64,000 bases of DNA from Nocardioides jensenii JCM 1364 = NBRC 14755 (GCF_001552535.1 NZ_BCRJ01000007.1:1-64000); one strand, 5' to 3'. Numbered from the stretch's first letter, positions 8,132 through 16,876 are shown. Made by a program: numbers and translations. The notes: a model not told the origin generated them from the letters alone.

Positions 8132-8205
8132 TCACTTGTGCGGTGGCGGTGACGGTGTGTACGCGTCGCAGAACGTGTGGAGCGACCGTGACCTCGCGTT
8201 GCTCA
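8132..8205 (-). repeat. Dispersed palindromic intergenic repeat, copy C (inverted)
   Basis: The reverse complement shares CGCGAGGTCAC, CGGTCGCT, CACACGTTCTG-GAC, ACCGTCACCGCCACCGCACAAGT with copies A and B. It lies between two minus-strand genes. Confidence 0.6.
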
Positions 8206-8220
8206 CGAGTGTGCGGGAGG

Positions 8221-9804
8221 TCAGCGGGGGACGCGAACCAGCAGGCGACCGTGGATGCACTCCATGACCAGCTCGCGACCCGGGCCGATGGAGTCGCCGT
8301 CGAGCTGGCGGGGGGTGTCGGTGGCCGCGCGGACCACGACCTTGCGGCCGGTGAAGCGCTCGATCGTCTCGTCGGTCTTGGAGCGCTTCGTCAGCACCCG
8401 GATCGCCAGCGGGATCCAGGAGAGGAACTTCTTCGGGTGCAGCAGTACGACGTCCAGCACGCCGTCGTCGATCAGTGCGTCGGGCAGCAACGGCATACCG
8501 GCCTGCAGGAAGCCCACGTTGCCGACCAGGATGGTGCGGGCACGGTGTACGGTGGCCGGCTGGTCGTCGACCGAGACCTCCACCTTCACGGCGGGGAACA
8601 TCAGCGACTTCAAGGCGGACAGCACGTAGGCCAGCCAGCCGACCTTCTTCTTGATGTCCTCGTTGACGCCCTCCATGATCGCGGCGTCGAAGCCCATGCC
8701 GGCCATCACCATGAAGTGGGTGGTGCCGTCGAGGCCGTCGCCGGACACCTCGACCATGTCGATCGCCCGGTCCTGCCCGTTCAGGGCGACGTCGATCGCT
8801 GAGCGGATGTAGAGCGGGATGGCGAGGTTGCGGGCCAGCAGGTTGCCGGTGCCGGCCGGGATGATGCCGACCGGGATGCCGGTGCCGGCGAGCTCGGCGC
8901 AGACCTCGCGGACCGTGCCGTCGCCGCCGCACACGATCACCAGGTCGGCGCCGCTGACCGAGGCGGCGTGGGCCATGCCGGTGCCCGGGTCCTCGACGGT
9001 GGTGTAGTGCCACGACGGTTCCGACCAGCCGGCCTCACGTGCCATCGCGGAGACGATCGACCGGAACTGGCCGACGTCCTCGACCTTGATCGGGTTCAGC
9101 ACGACGTGCAGGTCCCGGCTCGACGCCGGCACCGTGGTCACCAGTGGAGCGGTGGTCAGCACCGTGCTCCGGGGCAGGGGGGAGTAGAAGGCCAGGCCGA
9201 GCAGGACGAAACCCACTCCCAGCAGCAGCCCGGCGAGGAGGTCGGTCGGGAAGTGACGGCCGAGCAGGATCCGGTCGGCACAGATCACCAGGAACGCCAG
9301 CACCAGCAGCCAGCAGACCAGGTGCCGCAGCCCTCGACGACGCAGCAGCATGACCGAGACGACCAGCAGCACGCCGCCGAGCGCGGCGGCGTACGACGCG
9401 TGGCCGGACGGGAAGGAGCCGTTGGTCAGCTGCTCCTCGGGCACCCACCAGCGCGGGCGGTCCCGGTCGACGGCCCACTTGAGCAGGTGCACCGAAGCCA
9501 TGGTCGCGACGACGACGCCGACCACGAAGACGGCCGCCCGCTGATACCCCTTTGCCCACAGCAGCACCCCGGTCAGCAGGGTGGCCGCCGCAGAGGCGAT
9601 CGTGCCGGTGGCCAGCTCGAGTGCGTGGAGCGCGTCGGGCAGCCACCCGCGTTCGCGGGTCCACTCGGCCGCCGACCGGGTGACGTCGTGGTCGAAGTCG
9701 TGCAGGGGCCCCCAGGCGTTGGTGACCAGCACCGTGAGCAGCACGAACAGGGCGAAGCAGAGCGCGGACCAGCTCAGGACGATGGCGCGGGGGCGGTCGA
9801 TCAC
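8221..9804 (-). CDS. Fused PAP2-type phosphatase / diacylglycerol kinase-family protein
   Basis: A 527-residue two-domain protein. Residues about 1-210 form a six-helix PAP2 phosphatase with all three motifs: KWAVDRDRPR, PSGHASYAAALGG and GRHFPTDLLAG. Residues about 228-527 form a DgkB/sphingosine-kinase-like catalytic domain with the nucleotide loop GGDGTVREV and PAGTGNLLARNL, and a C-terminal beta-sandwich (DGDSIGPGRELVMECI). The fusion suggests coupled dephosphorylation and phosphorylation of a lipid, or of undecaprenyl phosphate/diacylglycerol, at the membrane. The start is a GTG at 9804. No strong ribosome binding site is seen. Confidence 0.88.
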   Translation of the reverse strand: MIDRPRAIVLSWSALCFALFVLLTVLVTNAWGPLHDFDHDVTRSAAEWTRERGWLPDALHALELATGTIASAAATLLTGVLLWAKGYQRAAVFVVGVVVATMASVHLLKWAVDRDRPRWWVPEEQLTNGSFPSGHASYAAALGGVLLVVSVMLLRRRGLRHLVCWLLVLAFLVICADRILLGRHFPTDLLAGLLLGVGFVLLGLAFYSPLPRSTVLTTAPLVTTVPASSRDLHVVLNPIKVEDVGQFRSIVSAMAREAGWSEPSWHYTTVEDPGTGMAHAASVSGADLVIVCGGDGTVREVCAELAGTGIPVGIIPAGTGNLLARNLAIPLYIRSAIDVALNGQDRAIDMVEVSGDGLDGTTHFMVMAGMGFDAAIMEGVNEDIKKKVGWLAYVLSALKSLMFPAVKVEVSVDDQPATVHRARTILVGNVGFLQAGMPLLPDALIDDGVLDVVLLHPKKFLSWIPLAIRVLTKRSKTDETIERFTGRKVVVRAATDTPRQLDGDSIGPGRELVMECIHGRLLVRVPR

Positions 9805-9906
9805 AGGCAGGCCGTTTCGTGGGGTTACTGGGCGGTCAGCCCCAAAGTATGCCGTCCTGTCGTCGCCAACGGGGTAATCGACGCGACCGGTGGATCATGC
9901 GGCAGA

Positions 9907-9912
9907 TAGCCT
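9907..9912 (+). promoter_or_regulatory. -10 box of serS
   Basis: TAGCCT lies six bases before the ATG at 9919. No T-box leader or attenuator fits into the 114-bp gap. Confidence 0.6.
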
Positions 9913-9918
9913 TGCCGC

Positions 9919-11196
9919 ATGATCGATCCCCGCATCCTCCGAGACGAACCCGACCGCGTCCGAGCCGCCCAGGCCAAGCGCGGACTCTCCGACGACGTCG
10001 TGGATCGCGCCCTCTCCGCCGACACGGCCCGCCGTGAGGCGATCGCCTCGTTCGAGGCCAAGCGTGGTGAGCAGAAGAAGCTCGGAAAGCTGATCCCCCA
10101 GGCCCAGGGCGACGAGAAGCAGCAGCTCCTCGCTCAGACCAAGACGCTGGCCGCCGAGGTGAAGGCCGCCGAGGCCGCCCAGAGCGCGGCCGAGGCGGAG
10201 TGGCAGCTGGCCCTGCTCAGCATCCCGAACCTGGCCGCCGACGAGGCGCCGGCCGGTGGCGAGGACGACTTCGTCGTGCTCGAGACCATCGGCACCCCGC
10301 GCGACTTCGGCGCGGAGGGCTTCGAGCCGCGCGACCACATCGAGCTCGGCCGCCTGCTGGGCGCGATCGACCTCGAACGCGGCGCCAAGGTGTCGGGCAG
10401 CCGGTTCTACTTCCTCACCGGTGTCGGCGCCGAGCTCGAGTTCGCGCTGATCAACCTGGCCATGGAGCAGGCCCGGGAGGCCGGCTTCACCCAGATGATC
10501 GCCCCGGCCCTGGTCAAGCCCCGCGCGATGGAGGGCACCGGCTTCCTCGGCCAGGCCGCCGATGACGTCTATCAGATCGAGGGCGAGGAGATGTATCTCG
10601 TCGGCACCTCGGAGGTCGCCATGGCGGCGTACCACTCCGACGAGATCCTCGACGGCGAGACTTTGCCCCGGCGCTACGCCGCGTTCAGCCCCTGCTTCCG
10701 CAAGGAGGCAGGCTCGCACGGCAAGGACACGAAGGGCATCATCCGGGTGCACTGGTTCGACAAGGTGGAGATGTTCGTCTACACGACCCCCGACCAGGCC
10801 GAGGCCGAGCACCAACGGCTGCTCGACTGGGAGAAGCAGTTCCTCGACAAGCTCGAGCTGGCCTATCAGGTGATCGACACCGCCGCCGGCGACCTCGGCC
10901 TGAGCGCCAAGCGCAAGTTCGACTGCGAGGCGTGGATTCCCACCCAGGGCAAGTACCGAGAGCTCACCTCGACCTCGAACTGCACCGAGTTCCAGACTCG
11001 CCGCCTCGACATCCGTGGCCGGTACGACACGAAGATCGGGCCGGTGGCGACGTTGAACGGCACCCTGTGCGCGATCCCACGCACGATCGTGGCGATCCTC
11101 GAGACCCACCAGCAGGCTGACGGATCGGTGCGCGTGCCCAAGGCCCTGCAGCCGTTCCTGCAGGGCCGCGAAGTGCTGGAGCCAACCGGTGGTTGA
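9919..11196 (+). CDS. serS: Serine--tRNA ligase
   Basis: The 425-residue class II aminoacyl-tRNA synthetase charges tRNA-Ser (and tRNA-Sec where present) in the cytosol. The N-terminal tRNA-binding coiled coil covers about residues 27-105. The catalytic core has motif 2 around [20 protein letters not shown] and motif 3 with [15 protein letters not shown], plus the serine-specific [13 protein letters not shown]. Length and order are standard. The stop overlaps the start of the following HAD gene by 8 bp, so serS and two HAD phosphatase genes form one operon. Confidence 0.97.
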   Translation: MIDPRILRDEPDRVRAAQAKRGLSDDVVDRALSADTARREAIASFEAKRGEQKKLGKLIPQAQGDEKQQLLAQTKTLAAEVKAAEAAQSAAEAEWQLALLSIPNLAADEAPAGGEDDFVVLETIGTPRDFGAEGFEPRDHIELGRLLGAIDLERGAKVSGSRFYFLTGVGAELEFALINLAMEQAREAGFTQMIAPALVKPRAMEGTGFLGQAADDVYQIEGEEMYLVGTSEVAMAAYHSDEILDGETLPRRYAAFSPCFRKEAGSHGKDTKGIIRVHWFDKVEMFVYTTPDQAEAEHQRLLDWEKQFLDKLELAYQVIDTAAGDLGLSAKRKFDCEAWIPTQGKYRELTSTSNCTEFQTRRLDIRGRYDTKIGPVATLNGTLCAIPRTIVAILETHQQADGSVRVPKALQPFLQGREVLEPTGG

Positions 11197-12055
11197 GGAA
11201 GGCGCGCAGCGCCTGCCCCGAAACCACCCGCGCGACGGATGGACGCCGAAGCTGGTCGCCCTCGACATCGACGGCACGTTGCTGCGCTGGGTCGAGGGCT
11301 CCGGCACGGTGCACGGTGAGGTGAGTCCGACGGTCGTCGAGGCCGTACGCCGGGCAGCCGAGGCGGGCGCCCACGTGGTCCTGGCCAGTGGGCGGTCCCT
11401 GCACGGCATGACGCCGATCGCCGACCAGCTCGGCCTACCCCTCGAGGGCGGCGACCGCACCTGGATCGTGGCCTCCAACGGCGCGGTCGTCCTGCGCTAC
11501 CCGCCGGCCGAGGTGGTCCACGAGGAGACCTTCGACGCCTCGGGCGCCGTGGCCGCGGTTCTCGAGCACCACCCGACCGCCCTCGTGGGCGTGGAGGAGC
11601 GCGGGGTGGGCTATCGCGTCAACCGGCTCTTTCCCGACGGGGAGCTGTCGGGGCAGATGACCATCACCGACGTCGCCGATCTCGTCGGTGAGCCGGTCAG
11701 TCGCGTGATCATCCGCGACCCCGACGCCACCGTCGACGACTTCCAGGAGCTGGCGAAGAAGCTCGGCCTGCACGGCACCGACTACGTGATCGGCTGGACG
11801 GCCTGGATGGACCTCGCCCCCCAGGGGATCTCCAAGGCCTCCGGCCTCGCCCATGTGGCCTCCGACCTCGGCATCGACGCGGCCGACACCCTCGCCATCG
11901 GCGACGGCCGCAACGATCTCGAGATGTTCGCCTGGGCCGGTCGCGCGGTCGCGATGGGGCAGGCCGTGCCCGAGGTGCAGGCCGCGGCAGACCACGTGAC
12001 GCTGCCGGTCGACCAGGACGGTGCCGCGACCGAGCTCGACCTCTATTTCGGATGA
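11189..12055 (+). CDS. Cof-type HAD-family phosphatase
   Basis: The 288-residue HAD superfamily hydrolase of the Cof (IIB cap) type. Motif I is [11 protein letters not shown] (about residues 23-33), motif II includes LASGRS, and motif IV is [12 protein letters not shown] with the metal-binding Asp pair. The family dephosphorylates small sugar phosphates or cofactors; the substrate here is not predictable. It starts at a GTG overlapping serS by 8 bp and ends with a 4-bp overlap with a second HAD gene. Confidence 0.88.
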   Translation: MVEEGAQRLPRNHPRDGWTPKLVALDIDGTLLRWVEGSGTVHGEVSPTVVEAVRRAAEAGAHVVLASGRSLHGMTPIADQLGLPLEGGDRTWIVASNGAVVLRYPPAEVVHEETFDASGAVAAVLEHHPTALVGVEERGVGYRVNRLFPDGELSGQMTITDVADLVGEPVSRVIIRDPDATVDDFQELAKKLGLHGTDYVIGWTAWMDLAPQGISKASGLAHVASDLGIDAADTLAIGDGRNDLEMFAWAGRAVAMGQAVPEVQAAADHVTLPVDQDGAATELDLYFG

Positions 12056-12843
12056 CGCCACGCCTGGTCGCCACCGATCTCGACGGCACGCTGCTCGGCC
12101 CGGACGGCACGGTCAGCGACCGCACGCGCGAGGTGCTGCTGGCCGTCGAGGCGCTCGGGGTGCCGGTCGTCTTCGTCACCGGTCGCCCGATCCGCTGGAT
12201 GGACGACCTGTGGATCGACGTGGGCGGTCACGGCCTGGCCGTCTGCTCCAACGGCGGCATCGTCTACGACGTCGCGACCCACACGGTCCGCACCGCACTG
12301 ACCGTGCCTCGAGACACCGCGCTGGCGGTGGCCACCACCCTGCGCAAGGCCGTGCCCGGCACGTTCTTCGCGCTCGAGAAGACCGGCGGTTTCGCTCGTG
12401 AGGAGGGGTTCATGGGCCGTCACCGGGAGCCCCTCGGCATCGAGATCGGTCCGCTGGAGGCGATCTTCGACGACACCGTGGTCAAGCTGCTGGCGCTCCA
12501 CCACGAGATCGGCCCCGAGACCTACTGGCGGCAGGCCGAGGAGCTGGTCGGCACCCAGCTCGAGGTGACCTGGTCCTCGACGTTCTCCCTGCTGGAGATG
12601 TCGGCCCGTGGGGTCACCAAGGCGACCACGCTGGCCCGACTCTGCGACGAGCTCGCCATCGATGCCGTCGACGTCGTGGCCTTCGGCGACATGCCCAACG
12701 ACGTGCCCATGCTCGCGTGGGCCGGCACGTCCTACGCGATGGCCAACGCGCATCCGGCCGTACGCCGGGTCGCGGACCACGTGGCACCGGGCAACGCCGA
12801 GGACGGTGTGGCTCACACGCTCGCCGACCTGTTCGGTCTGTGA
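12052..12843 (+). CDS. Cof-type HAD-family phosphatase (second copy in tandem)
   Basis: The 263-residue protein has motif I LVATDLDGTLL (about residues 4-14), SGRP-like FVTGRPIRWM, and motif IV AFGDMPNDVPML, all intact, so it should be an active phosphatase. It starts at ATGA, overlapping the preceding HAD gene by 4 bp. It is similar in plan to that neighbour but clearly diverged, which suggests an old duplication or two different substrates. The serS-HAD-HAD order indicates co-expression with translation, but no direct link to tRNA is evident. Confidence 0.88.
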   Translation: MTPRLVATDLDGTLLGPDGTVSDRTREVLLAVEALGVPVVFVTGRPIRWMDDLWIDVGGHGLAVCSNGGIVYDVATHTVRTALTVPRDTALAVATTLRKAVPGTFFALEKTGGFAREEGFMGRHREPLGIEIGPLEAIFDDTVVKLLALHHEIGPETYWRQAEELVGTQLEVTWSSTFSLLEMSARGVTKATTLARLCDELAIDAVDVVAFGDMPNDVPMLAWAGTSYAMANAHPAVRRVADHVAPGNAEDGVAHTLADLFGL

Positions 12844-12900
12844 CCCGATGCCCACTACTCTGAGACGCTGGAGCAACCGACCCGACCTCTGGAGGTGGCC

Positions 12901-13494
12901 ATGCGGCGCTTGATGGTGCTCGTCCTGCTCGCACTCGGGTGGGTGGCGCTCAGCCCCGCGACCGCCTACGCCTGCGAGACCCCTGCCGCACCCCGGGTCA
13001 AGCAGCTGACCAACGCCGAGGCGGTCTTCACCGGCACGGTCGCGCAGGTGACCGCGAATCCTGCCGACGCCGGCGTGACCACGCTGTACGTCGTCACGGT
13101 CGACCGGGTCTACAAGGGCACCCGGGTCAAGAGCCAGGTCACGGTCAGCTCACCCGCCAAGCGCGACCGCTGCGGACTGGTCGGGGTGAAGCAGGGCAAC
13201 CGGTATCTCTTCGTTGCCGGCTCGGTGACCAAGGACGCCTACCAGGCGCGCAGCTTCCAGGGCACCCAGGCGATCTCACCGGAGGTTCGCGCCGACGTCG
13301 AGGGTGTGCTGGGCAAGGGCTCCGCCCCGGCCGATCAGCAGCCCGCCGACGACCTGTCCGTCGAGACCGAGCGGGTCGATGACTCCGCGCCGCCGAACGC
13401 GACCAAGGCGATTGCACCCGGCCTGCTGTTGGCCCTGGTCGGCGGACTCGTGCTGATCCTGGCCCGTTTCCTCGGCCGCACCCGACAAGCGTGA
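12901..13494 (+). CDS. Secreted, C-terminally membrane-anchored NTR-like protein
   Basis: A 197-residue protein with a signal peptide (about residues 1-25, cleavage near AYA) leaving an N-terminal Cys (CETP). It then has a beta-rich domain with EAVFTGTVAQV and VDRVYKGTRVKSQVTV, and a C-terminal membrane helix (about 170-190) with an Arg-rich tail. The pattern of an N-terminal Cys, F-G-V and a VxKG-like strand resembles netrin/TIMP-like OB folds; this is a fold-level guess. The ATG at 12901 is chosen because GGAGG lies five bases upstream. The next gene encodes a protein of the same architecture and overlaps by 4 bp. Confidence 0.7.
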   Translation: MRRLMVLVLLALGWVALSPATAYACETPAAPRVKQLTNAEAVFTGTVAQVTANPADAGVTTLYVVTVDRVYKGTRVKSQVTVSSPAKRDRCGLVGVKQGNRYLFVAGSVTKDAYQARSFQGTQAISPEVRADVEGVLGKGSAPADQQPADDLSVETERVDDSAPPNATKAIAPGLLLALVGGLVLILARFLGRTRQA

Positions 13495-14153
13495 GCCTCA
13501 CGGGGCTGGCCTCGTCCGTGGCCCGGCTCGTGGCCGTCATCGTCGCGGTCGGCGGCTCGATCGTCTTCTTCGGACCTCCCGCGCAGGCGTGCTCGTGCGC
13601 GATGCTCCCGACAGCACGACTCGTGCAGGGCGCCGATCAGGTGTTCACCGGAAGCGTCACCTCGGTCGACGAGTCGACGGAGTCCCAGCAGCGCGTGTTC
13701 AGGGTCCAGGTCGACCGGGCATTCAAGGGCGACGTGGCGCCGATGATGCAGGTGGCCACGGACGCGTCGTCCTCCTCGTGCGGCCTCGACGTCCCTCCGG
13801 AGACGCCGTGGGTGTTCCTGACCACCTCGCGAGCGACGTACGACGGCCGCGAGGCCGACGGTGCGCCCGGTGACGACGAGCTGGTGTTCACCGGACTGTG
13901 CAGCGGCTCCGCGCCCGCGGGAGCGCGGTTGGTCGCGAAGGTCGAGGCGACAGCGGGGCCGGGTCGGGCGCCGACGGTGCCGGACAGCTCCGAGCCGACC
14001 AGCGCCGGTCCCGACAGCGCCGATCCGGACAGCACCGACGCCGATCGTCAGGACGTCGAGAACGGGGACGGGGTGCCGGTCTGGCCGTTCGTCGGGGGCC
14101 TGCTGGTGATCGCGTCGATCGCCGCGGTCCGGACCGCCCGGCGCACGACCTGA
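13491..14153 (+). CDS. Secreted, C-terminally membrane-anchored NTR-like protein (paralogue)
   Basis: A 220-residue protein with a signal peptide (cleavage near AQA), a mature N-terminus CSCAMLPTAR, a domain with ADQVFTGSVTSV and VQVDRAFKGDV and further Cys residues (SCGLD, LCSGS), a Ser/Asp/Pro-rich linker (about residues 150-188), and one C-terminal helix followed by RTARRTT. Architecture and spacing parallel the upstream neighbour, so the two are paralogues from a tandem duplication. CxC at the mature N-terminus is a TIMP/NTR hallmark. They probably sit outside the membrane as inhibitors, binders or adhesion modules; the function is unknown. Confidence 0.7.
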   Translation: MSLTGLASSVARLVAVIVAVGGSIVFFGPPAQACSCAMLPTARLVQGADQVFTGSVTSVDESTESQQRVFRVQVDRAFKGDVAPMMQVATDASSSSCGLDVPPETPWVFLTTSRATYDGREADGAPGDDELVFTGLCSGSAPAGARLVAKVEATAGPGRAPTVPDSSEPTSAGPDSADPDSTDADRQDVENGDGVPVWPFVGGLLVIASIAAVRTARRTT

Positions 14154-14164
14154 CCCTTCGCGCT

Positions 14165-14218
14165 GAGTGCACGATCCATGTCGTCCACGGCGTCGGAATC
14201 AGCAGGAACCGTGCACTC
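14165..14218. repeat. Intergenic inverted repeat
   Basis: Perfect 9-bp arms GAGTGCACG (14165-14173) and CGTGCACTC (14210-14218) enclose a 36-nt spacer in the gap between convergent genes. Each arm contains the palindrome GTGCAC. It could be a REP-like element or a terminator; only one copy is in this window. Confidence 0.5.
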
Positions 14219-14287
14219 GACGACTCGAGACGCTCCCGGGGTGGAGCGCCGCCCGGCCGACACTCGCTCTGTCCGTGGATCCGAGGC

Positions 14288-14905
14288 TCAGAGATACATG
14301 CCGGACTGCGGGCCCTCGCCTTGCTGCTCCGGAGCGCCCTGGCCGGGCTGACCGTCGTCCTGGCCGGCAGCCTGCTGGAGCATGCCGGGCGGCAGGGCCC
14401 GGCGCATCTGCTCGAGCTGGGCGCGCGAGGCGACCTGCTGGGCGTAAATCGCGGTCTGGATGCCGTGGAAGAGGCCTTCGAGCCAGCCGACCAGCTGGGC
14501 CTGCGCGATGCGCAGCTCGCTCTCGCTGGGCGTGCCCTCGGCGAACGGGAGGGAGAGTCGCTCGAGCTCGTCGATCAGCTCGGGGGCGAGGCCGGCCTCC
14601 AGCTCCTTGATCGAGGACTGGTGGATCTCCTTGAGCCGGTTGCGACTGGCCTCGTCGAGGGGAGCCGACTTCACCTCCTCGAGAAGCTGACGGATCATGC
14701 TGCCGATGCGCATCACCTTGGCCGGCTGCTCGACCAGCTCGGTGATGTGGCGCTCGTCGTCCTCGTCGCCCTGCTCCTCGGCGGGGGCCTTGCCCGCGCT
14801 CTGGCTCATGGCCTCGGGGTTCAGGGCGTCGGCGGGGATGGAGCCGATCGGCTGGCCGTCCGGTCCGATCACGATGACGTGGTCCTCAGGCTGGTTCGCA
14901 CTCAT
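14288..14905 (-). CDS. bpa: Bacterial proteasome activator
   Basis: The 205-residue protein matches Bpa (Mycobacterium Rv3780 type, formerly DUF2587), an ATP-independent ring activator that opens the 20S core particle for unfolded proteins. Features in order are an acidic, disordered N-terminus, a helical core with MRIGSMIRQLLEEVKSAPLD and LEGLFHGIQTAIYAQQ, a Gln/Gly-rich disordered tail, and the C-terminal GMYL that replaces the usual GQYL gate-opening motif. Its presence implies a 20S proteasome elsewhere in the genome. The ATG has a TAGGCT -10 box six bases upstream. Confidence 0.92.
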   Translation of the reverse strand: MSANQPEDHVIVIGPDGQPIGSIPADALNPEAMSQSAGKAPAEEQGDEDDERHITELVEQPAKVMRIGSMIRQLLEEVKSAPLDEASRNRLKEIHQSSIKELEAGLAPELIDELERLSLPFAEGTPSESELRIAQAQLVGWLEGLFHGIQTAIYAQQVASRAQLEQMRRALPPGMLQQAAGQDDGQPGQGAPEQQGEGPQSGMYL

Positions 14906-14911
14906 GACCCC

Positions 14912-14917
14912 AGCCTA
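14912..14917 (-). promoter_or_regulatory. -10 box of bpa
   Basis: TAGGCT on the minus strand, six bases before the ATG at 14905. Confidence 0.6.
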
Positions 14918-14928
14918 GTAGGAGGGGG

Positions 14929-15897
14929 TTACAAGGTGATCAGGATCTTGCCGACGTGACTGCTGTCCTCCATCAGCTGGTGCGCCTCCACGATGCTCTC
15001 CAGCGGCAGCGTGGTGTGCACGATCGGCCGCACCTGCTCGTCCTCGATGAGGGGCCACACGTGCTCGACCACCGAGGCGCAGATGGCCGACTTCTCCTCG
15101 GTCGGACGGGCCCGCAGTGAGGTGGCGATCACCGCACCGCGCTTGCCCAGGAGCCGGGCGATGTCGAGCTCGCCCTTGACCCCGCCCTGCATGCCGATGA
15201 TCACCAGGCGTCCCTCGGTGGCCAGCGCCTTGACGTTGTCCGGGAGGTATTTCGCGCCCATGTTGTCGAGGATCACGTCGGCGCCGCCGGCCTCGGTGAG
15301 CACGTCGAGGAAGCTCTCCTCGCGGTAGTTGATCGTCACGTCGGCGCCGAGCTCGGCGCAGACCGCGAGCTTCTCCCTCGAGCCGGCGGTGGTGAACACC
15401 TTCGCCGACATGGCCGAGGCGAGCTGGATCGCGAACGTGCCGATGCCACCGCCTCCGCCGTGCACCAGGAACTTCTCACCCGGCTGCAGGCCGGCGATCA
15501 TGAACACGTTGGACCACACCGTGCAGGCCACCTCAGGGATGGCCGCGGCCTCGACGAGGGAGACCCCTTCAGGCACGGGCATCAACTGGCCGGCGGGGAC
15601 GGCCACGAGCTCGGCGTACCCGCCGCCGGCGAGCAGGGCGCAGACCTGGTCGCCGACCTGCCAGTCGGTGACCCCTTCACCGAGCCCGGCAACGGTGCCG
15701 CTGCACTCGAGGCCGAGCACGTCGGAGGCACCGGGCGGCGGTGGGTAGAACCCCTGCCGCTGCAGGGTGTCGGCCCGGTTGATCGCCGTGGCGGCGACCT
15801 TCACCAGCACCTCGCCCGGGCCGGGCTCGGGGTCCGGCAGGTCGACGACGGTCAGGGCTTCGGGGCCACCTGGATCGGTGACGACAACGGCACGCAT
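14929..15897 (-). CDS. NAD(P)H-quinone oxidoreductase (zeta-crystallin/PIG3-like)
   Basis: The 322-residue zinc-free medium-chain dehydrogenase/reductase. The N-terminal GroES-like domain has AINRADTLQRQGFYPPPPGA, characteristic of the TP53I3/PIG3 quinone oxidoreductase group. The Rossmann domain has the nucleotide motif HGGGGGIGTFAIQLA. No zinc-binding Cys set is seen. It would reduce quinones with NADPH in the cytosol. Its -10 box six bases upstream of the ATG indicates its own leaderless transcript, separate from the DUF6457-mobA pair upstream. Confidence 0.9.
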   Translation of the reverse strand: MRAVVVTDPGGPEALTVVDLPDPEPGPGEVLVKVAATAINRADTLQRQGFYPPPPGASDVLGLECSGTVAGLGEGVTDWQVGDQVCALLAGGGYAELVAVPAGQLMPVPEGVSLVEAAAIPEVACTVWSNVFMIAGLQPGEKFLVHGGGGGIGTFAIQLASAMSAKVFTTAGSREKLAVCAELGADVTINYREESFLDVLTEAGGADVILDNMGAKYLPDNVKALATEGRLVIIGMQGGVKGELDIARLLGKRGAVIATSLRARPTEEKSAICASVVEHVWPLIEDEQVRPIVHTTLPLESIVEAHQLMEDSSHVGKILITL

Positions 15898-15903
15898 GGG
15901 GCC

Positions 15904-15909
15904 AGCCTA
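15904..15909 (-). promoter_or_regulatory. -10 box of the quinone oxidoreductase gene
   Basis: TAGGCT on the minus strand, six bases before the ATG at 15897. It lies just past the stop of the DUF6457 gene. Confidence 0.6.
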
Positions 15910-15914
15910 GGAGG

Positions 15915-16247
15915 TCAGTCCTCGAACTCCTCGATGCTGTCGCCGGTGTGGTCGACGGCGCTGTCGTCGGGGATGGGATCGTCGATGTCCACGGGGTCGG
16001 GAGCGTCGGCCGGACGCTCCCAGCTGGTGGCCAGCGTGCTGGCCTGACCAGCCAGCTGCTCGACCTTGCTCGGGTCGGCGCCGTGCACGGCCGCGGCATA
16101 GCCGAGCAGGTAGGTCGTGATCGGCGCGGCGGGGCGCTGCACGTTGTGCGCTGCGTCGCGGGCGAGGTCGAGCACCAACGCCTCGTCGACTTCATGCTCG
16201 ATGTCGAGGACATCGCACAGTTCATCGATCCAGTCGTGGAGGTTCAC
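15915..16247 (-). CDS. DUF6457 domain-containing protein
   Basis: A 110-residue acidic protein beginning NLHDWIDELCDVLDIEHEVDEALVLDLARD. The helical DUF6457 domain covers about residues 1-70 (AAHNVQRPAAPITTYLLGYAAA), followed by a disordered Asp/Glu/Pro-rich tail. The GTG start at 16247 is preceded by a purine-rich GGTGGG. Actinobacteria often carry this small domain next to, or fused to, the molybdenum cofactor guanylyltransferase, which is the adjacent upstream gene here. A role in molybdoenzyme maturation is inferred from that linkage only. Confidence 0.82.
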   Translation of the reverse strand: MNLHDWIDELCDVLDIEHEVDEALVLDLARDAAHNVQRPAAPITTYLLGYAAAVHGADPSKVEQLAGQASTLATSWERPADAPDPVDIDDPIPDDSAVDHTGDSIEEFED

Positions 16248-16297
16248 CCCACCAGATTCGTGCCCCGGGGGCTTCAGCGCAAGCCCTTTCGGATACT

Positions 16298-16876
16298 TCA
16301 GGACCCTCCCAGGTCGCGCAGGTCCGCCCAACTGTCGATGTCACGCGCCTCGTCCTCCAGTGCCGGGACGTCGACGAGGTCGAGCCCGTCCAACAGGCGG
16401 TGCAGCGGCATGCCGAACTCGTCGCCGTACGGCGGACGCACGGCACGCAGCCGATCCGCGTCCACGACCATGGCAAGCTGTCGTCGCCCGGTCAGGTCGC
16501 ACAGCACGGCGCCGTCGCGCCGGCCGACGCGCGATCGCAGGCGTGCGATCGTCGCCATCGACACCCGGGGCATGTCCACGGCCAGGATGACGACGTGGCG
16601 CGGTGACCGGGCGAAGGCATCGAGTCCGGTCAGGATCCCGGCCGCCGGCCCGCCCTGGTGGGGGTCCTCCCGGGTGAAGGTCACCGGGCGGTTGGTGGCC
16701 ACCCAGTCTCCGAGTACGACGACCTCGCCGGCATCGATCACCGCATCGAGCGCATGGGTGAGCAGGGTGCGGCCGTGCAGCTCGATCGACGCCTTGTCGA
16801 CTCCGCCCATGCGGGCCGCCGTCCCTCCGGCCAGGATGATCGCGCCGAGCGCGAGCGGGGGCATGGTCGTGGTCAT
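16298..16876 (-). CDS. mobA: Molybdenum cofactor guanylyltransferase
   Basis: The 192-residue nucleotidyltransferase has the signature LAGGTAARMGGVDKA (about residues 16-30), which binds GTP and magnesium, followed by DPHQGGPAAGILTGL and the metal-binding VDMPRV region. MobA links GMP to molybdopterin to form MGD for the DMSO-reductase family of enzymes. The start at 16876 has an AAGGAT ribosome binding site. It is co-directional with the DUF6457 gene and divergent from the nitrilase-family gene, with 39 bp between starts. Confidence 0.9.
   Translation of the reverse strand: MTTTMPPLALGAIILAGGTAARMGGVDKASIELHGRTLLTHALDAVIDAGEVVVLGDWVATNRPVTFTREDPHQGGPAAGILTGLDAFARSPRHVVILAVDMPRVSMATIARLRSRVGRRDGAVLCDLTGRRQLAMVVDADRLRAVRPPYGDEFGMPLHRLLDGLDLVDVPALEDEARDIDSWADLRDLGGS

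Noticed and set aside
9805..9918. T-box or other leader upstream of serS
   Set aside because: No specifier hairpin or T-box sequence fits, and the -10 box lies six bases before the ATG.
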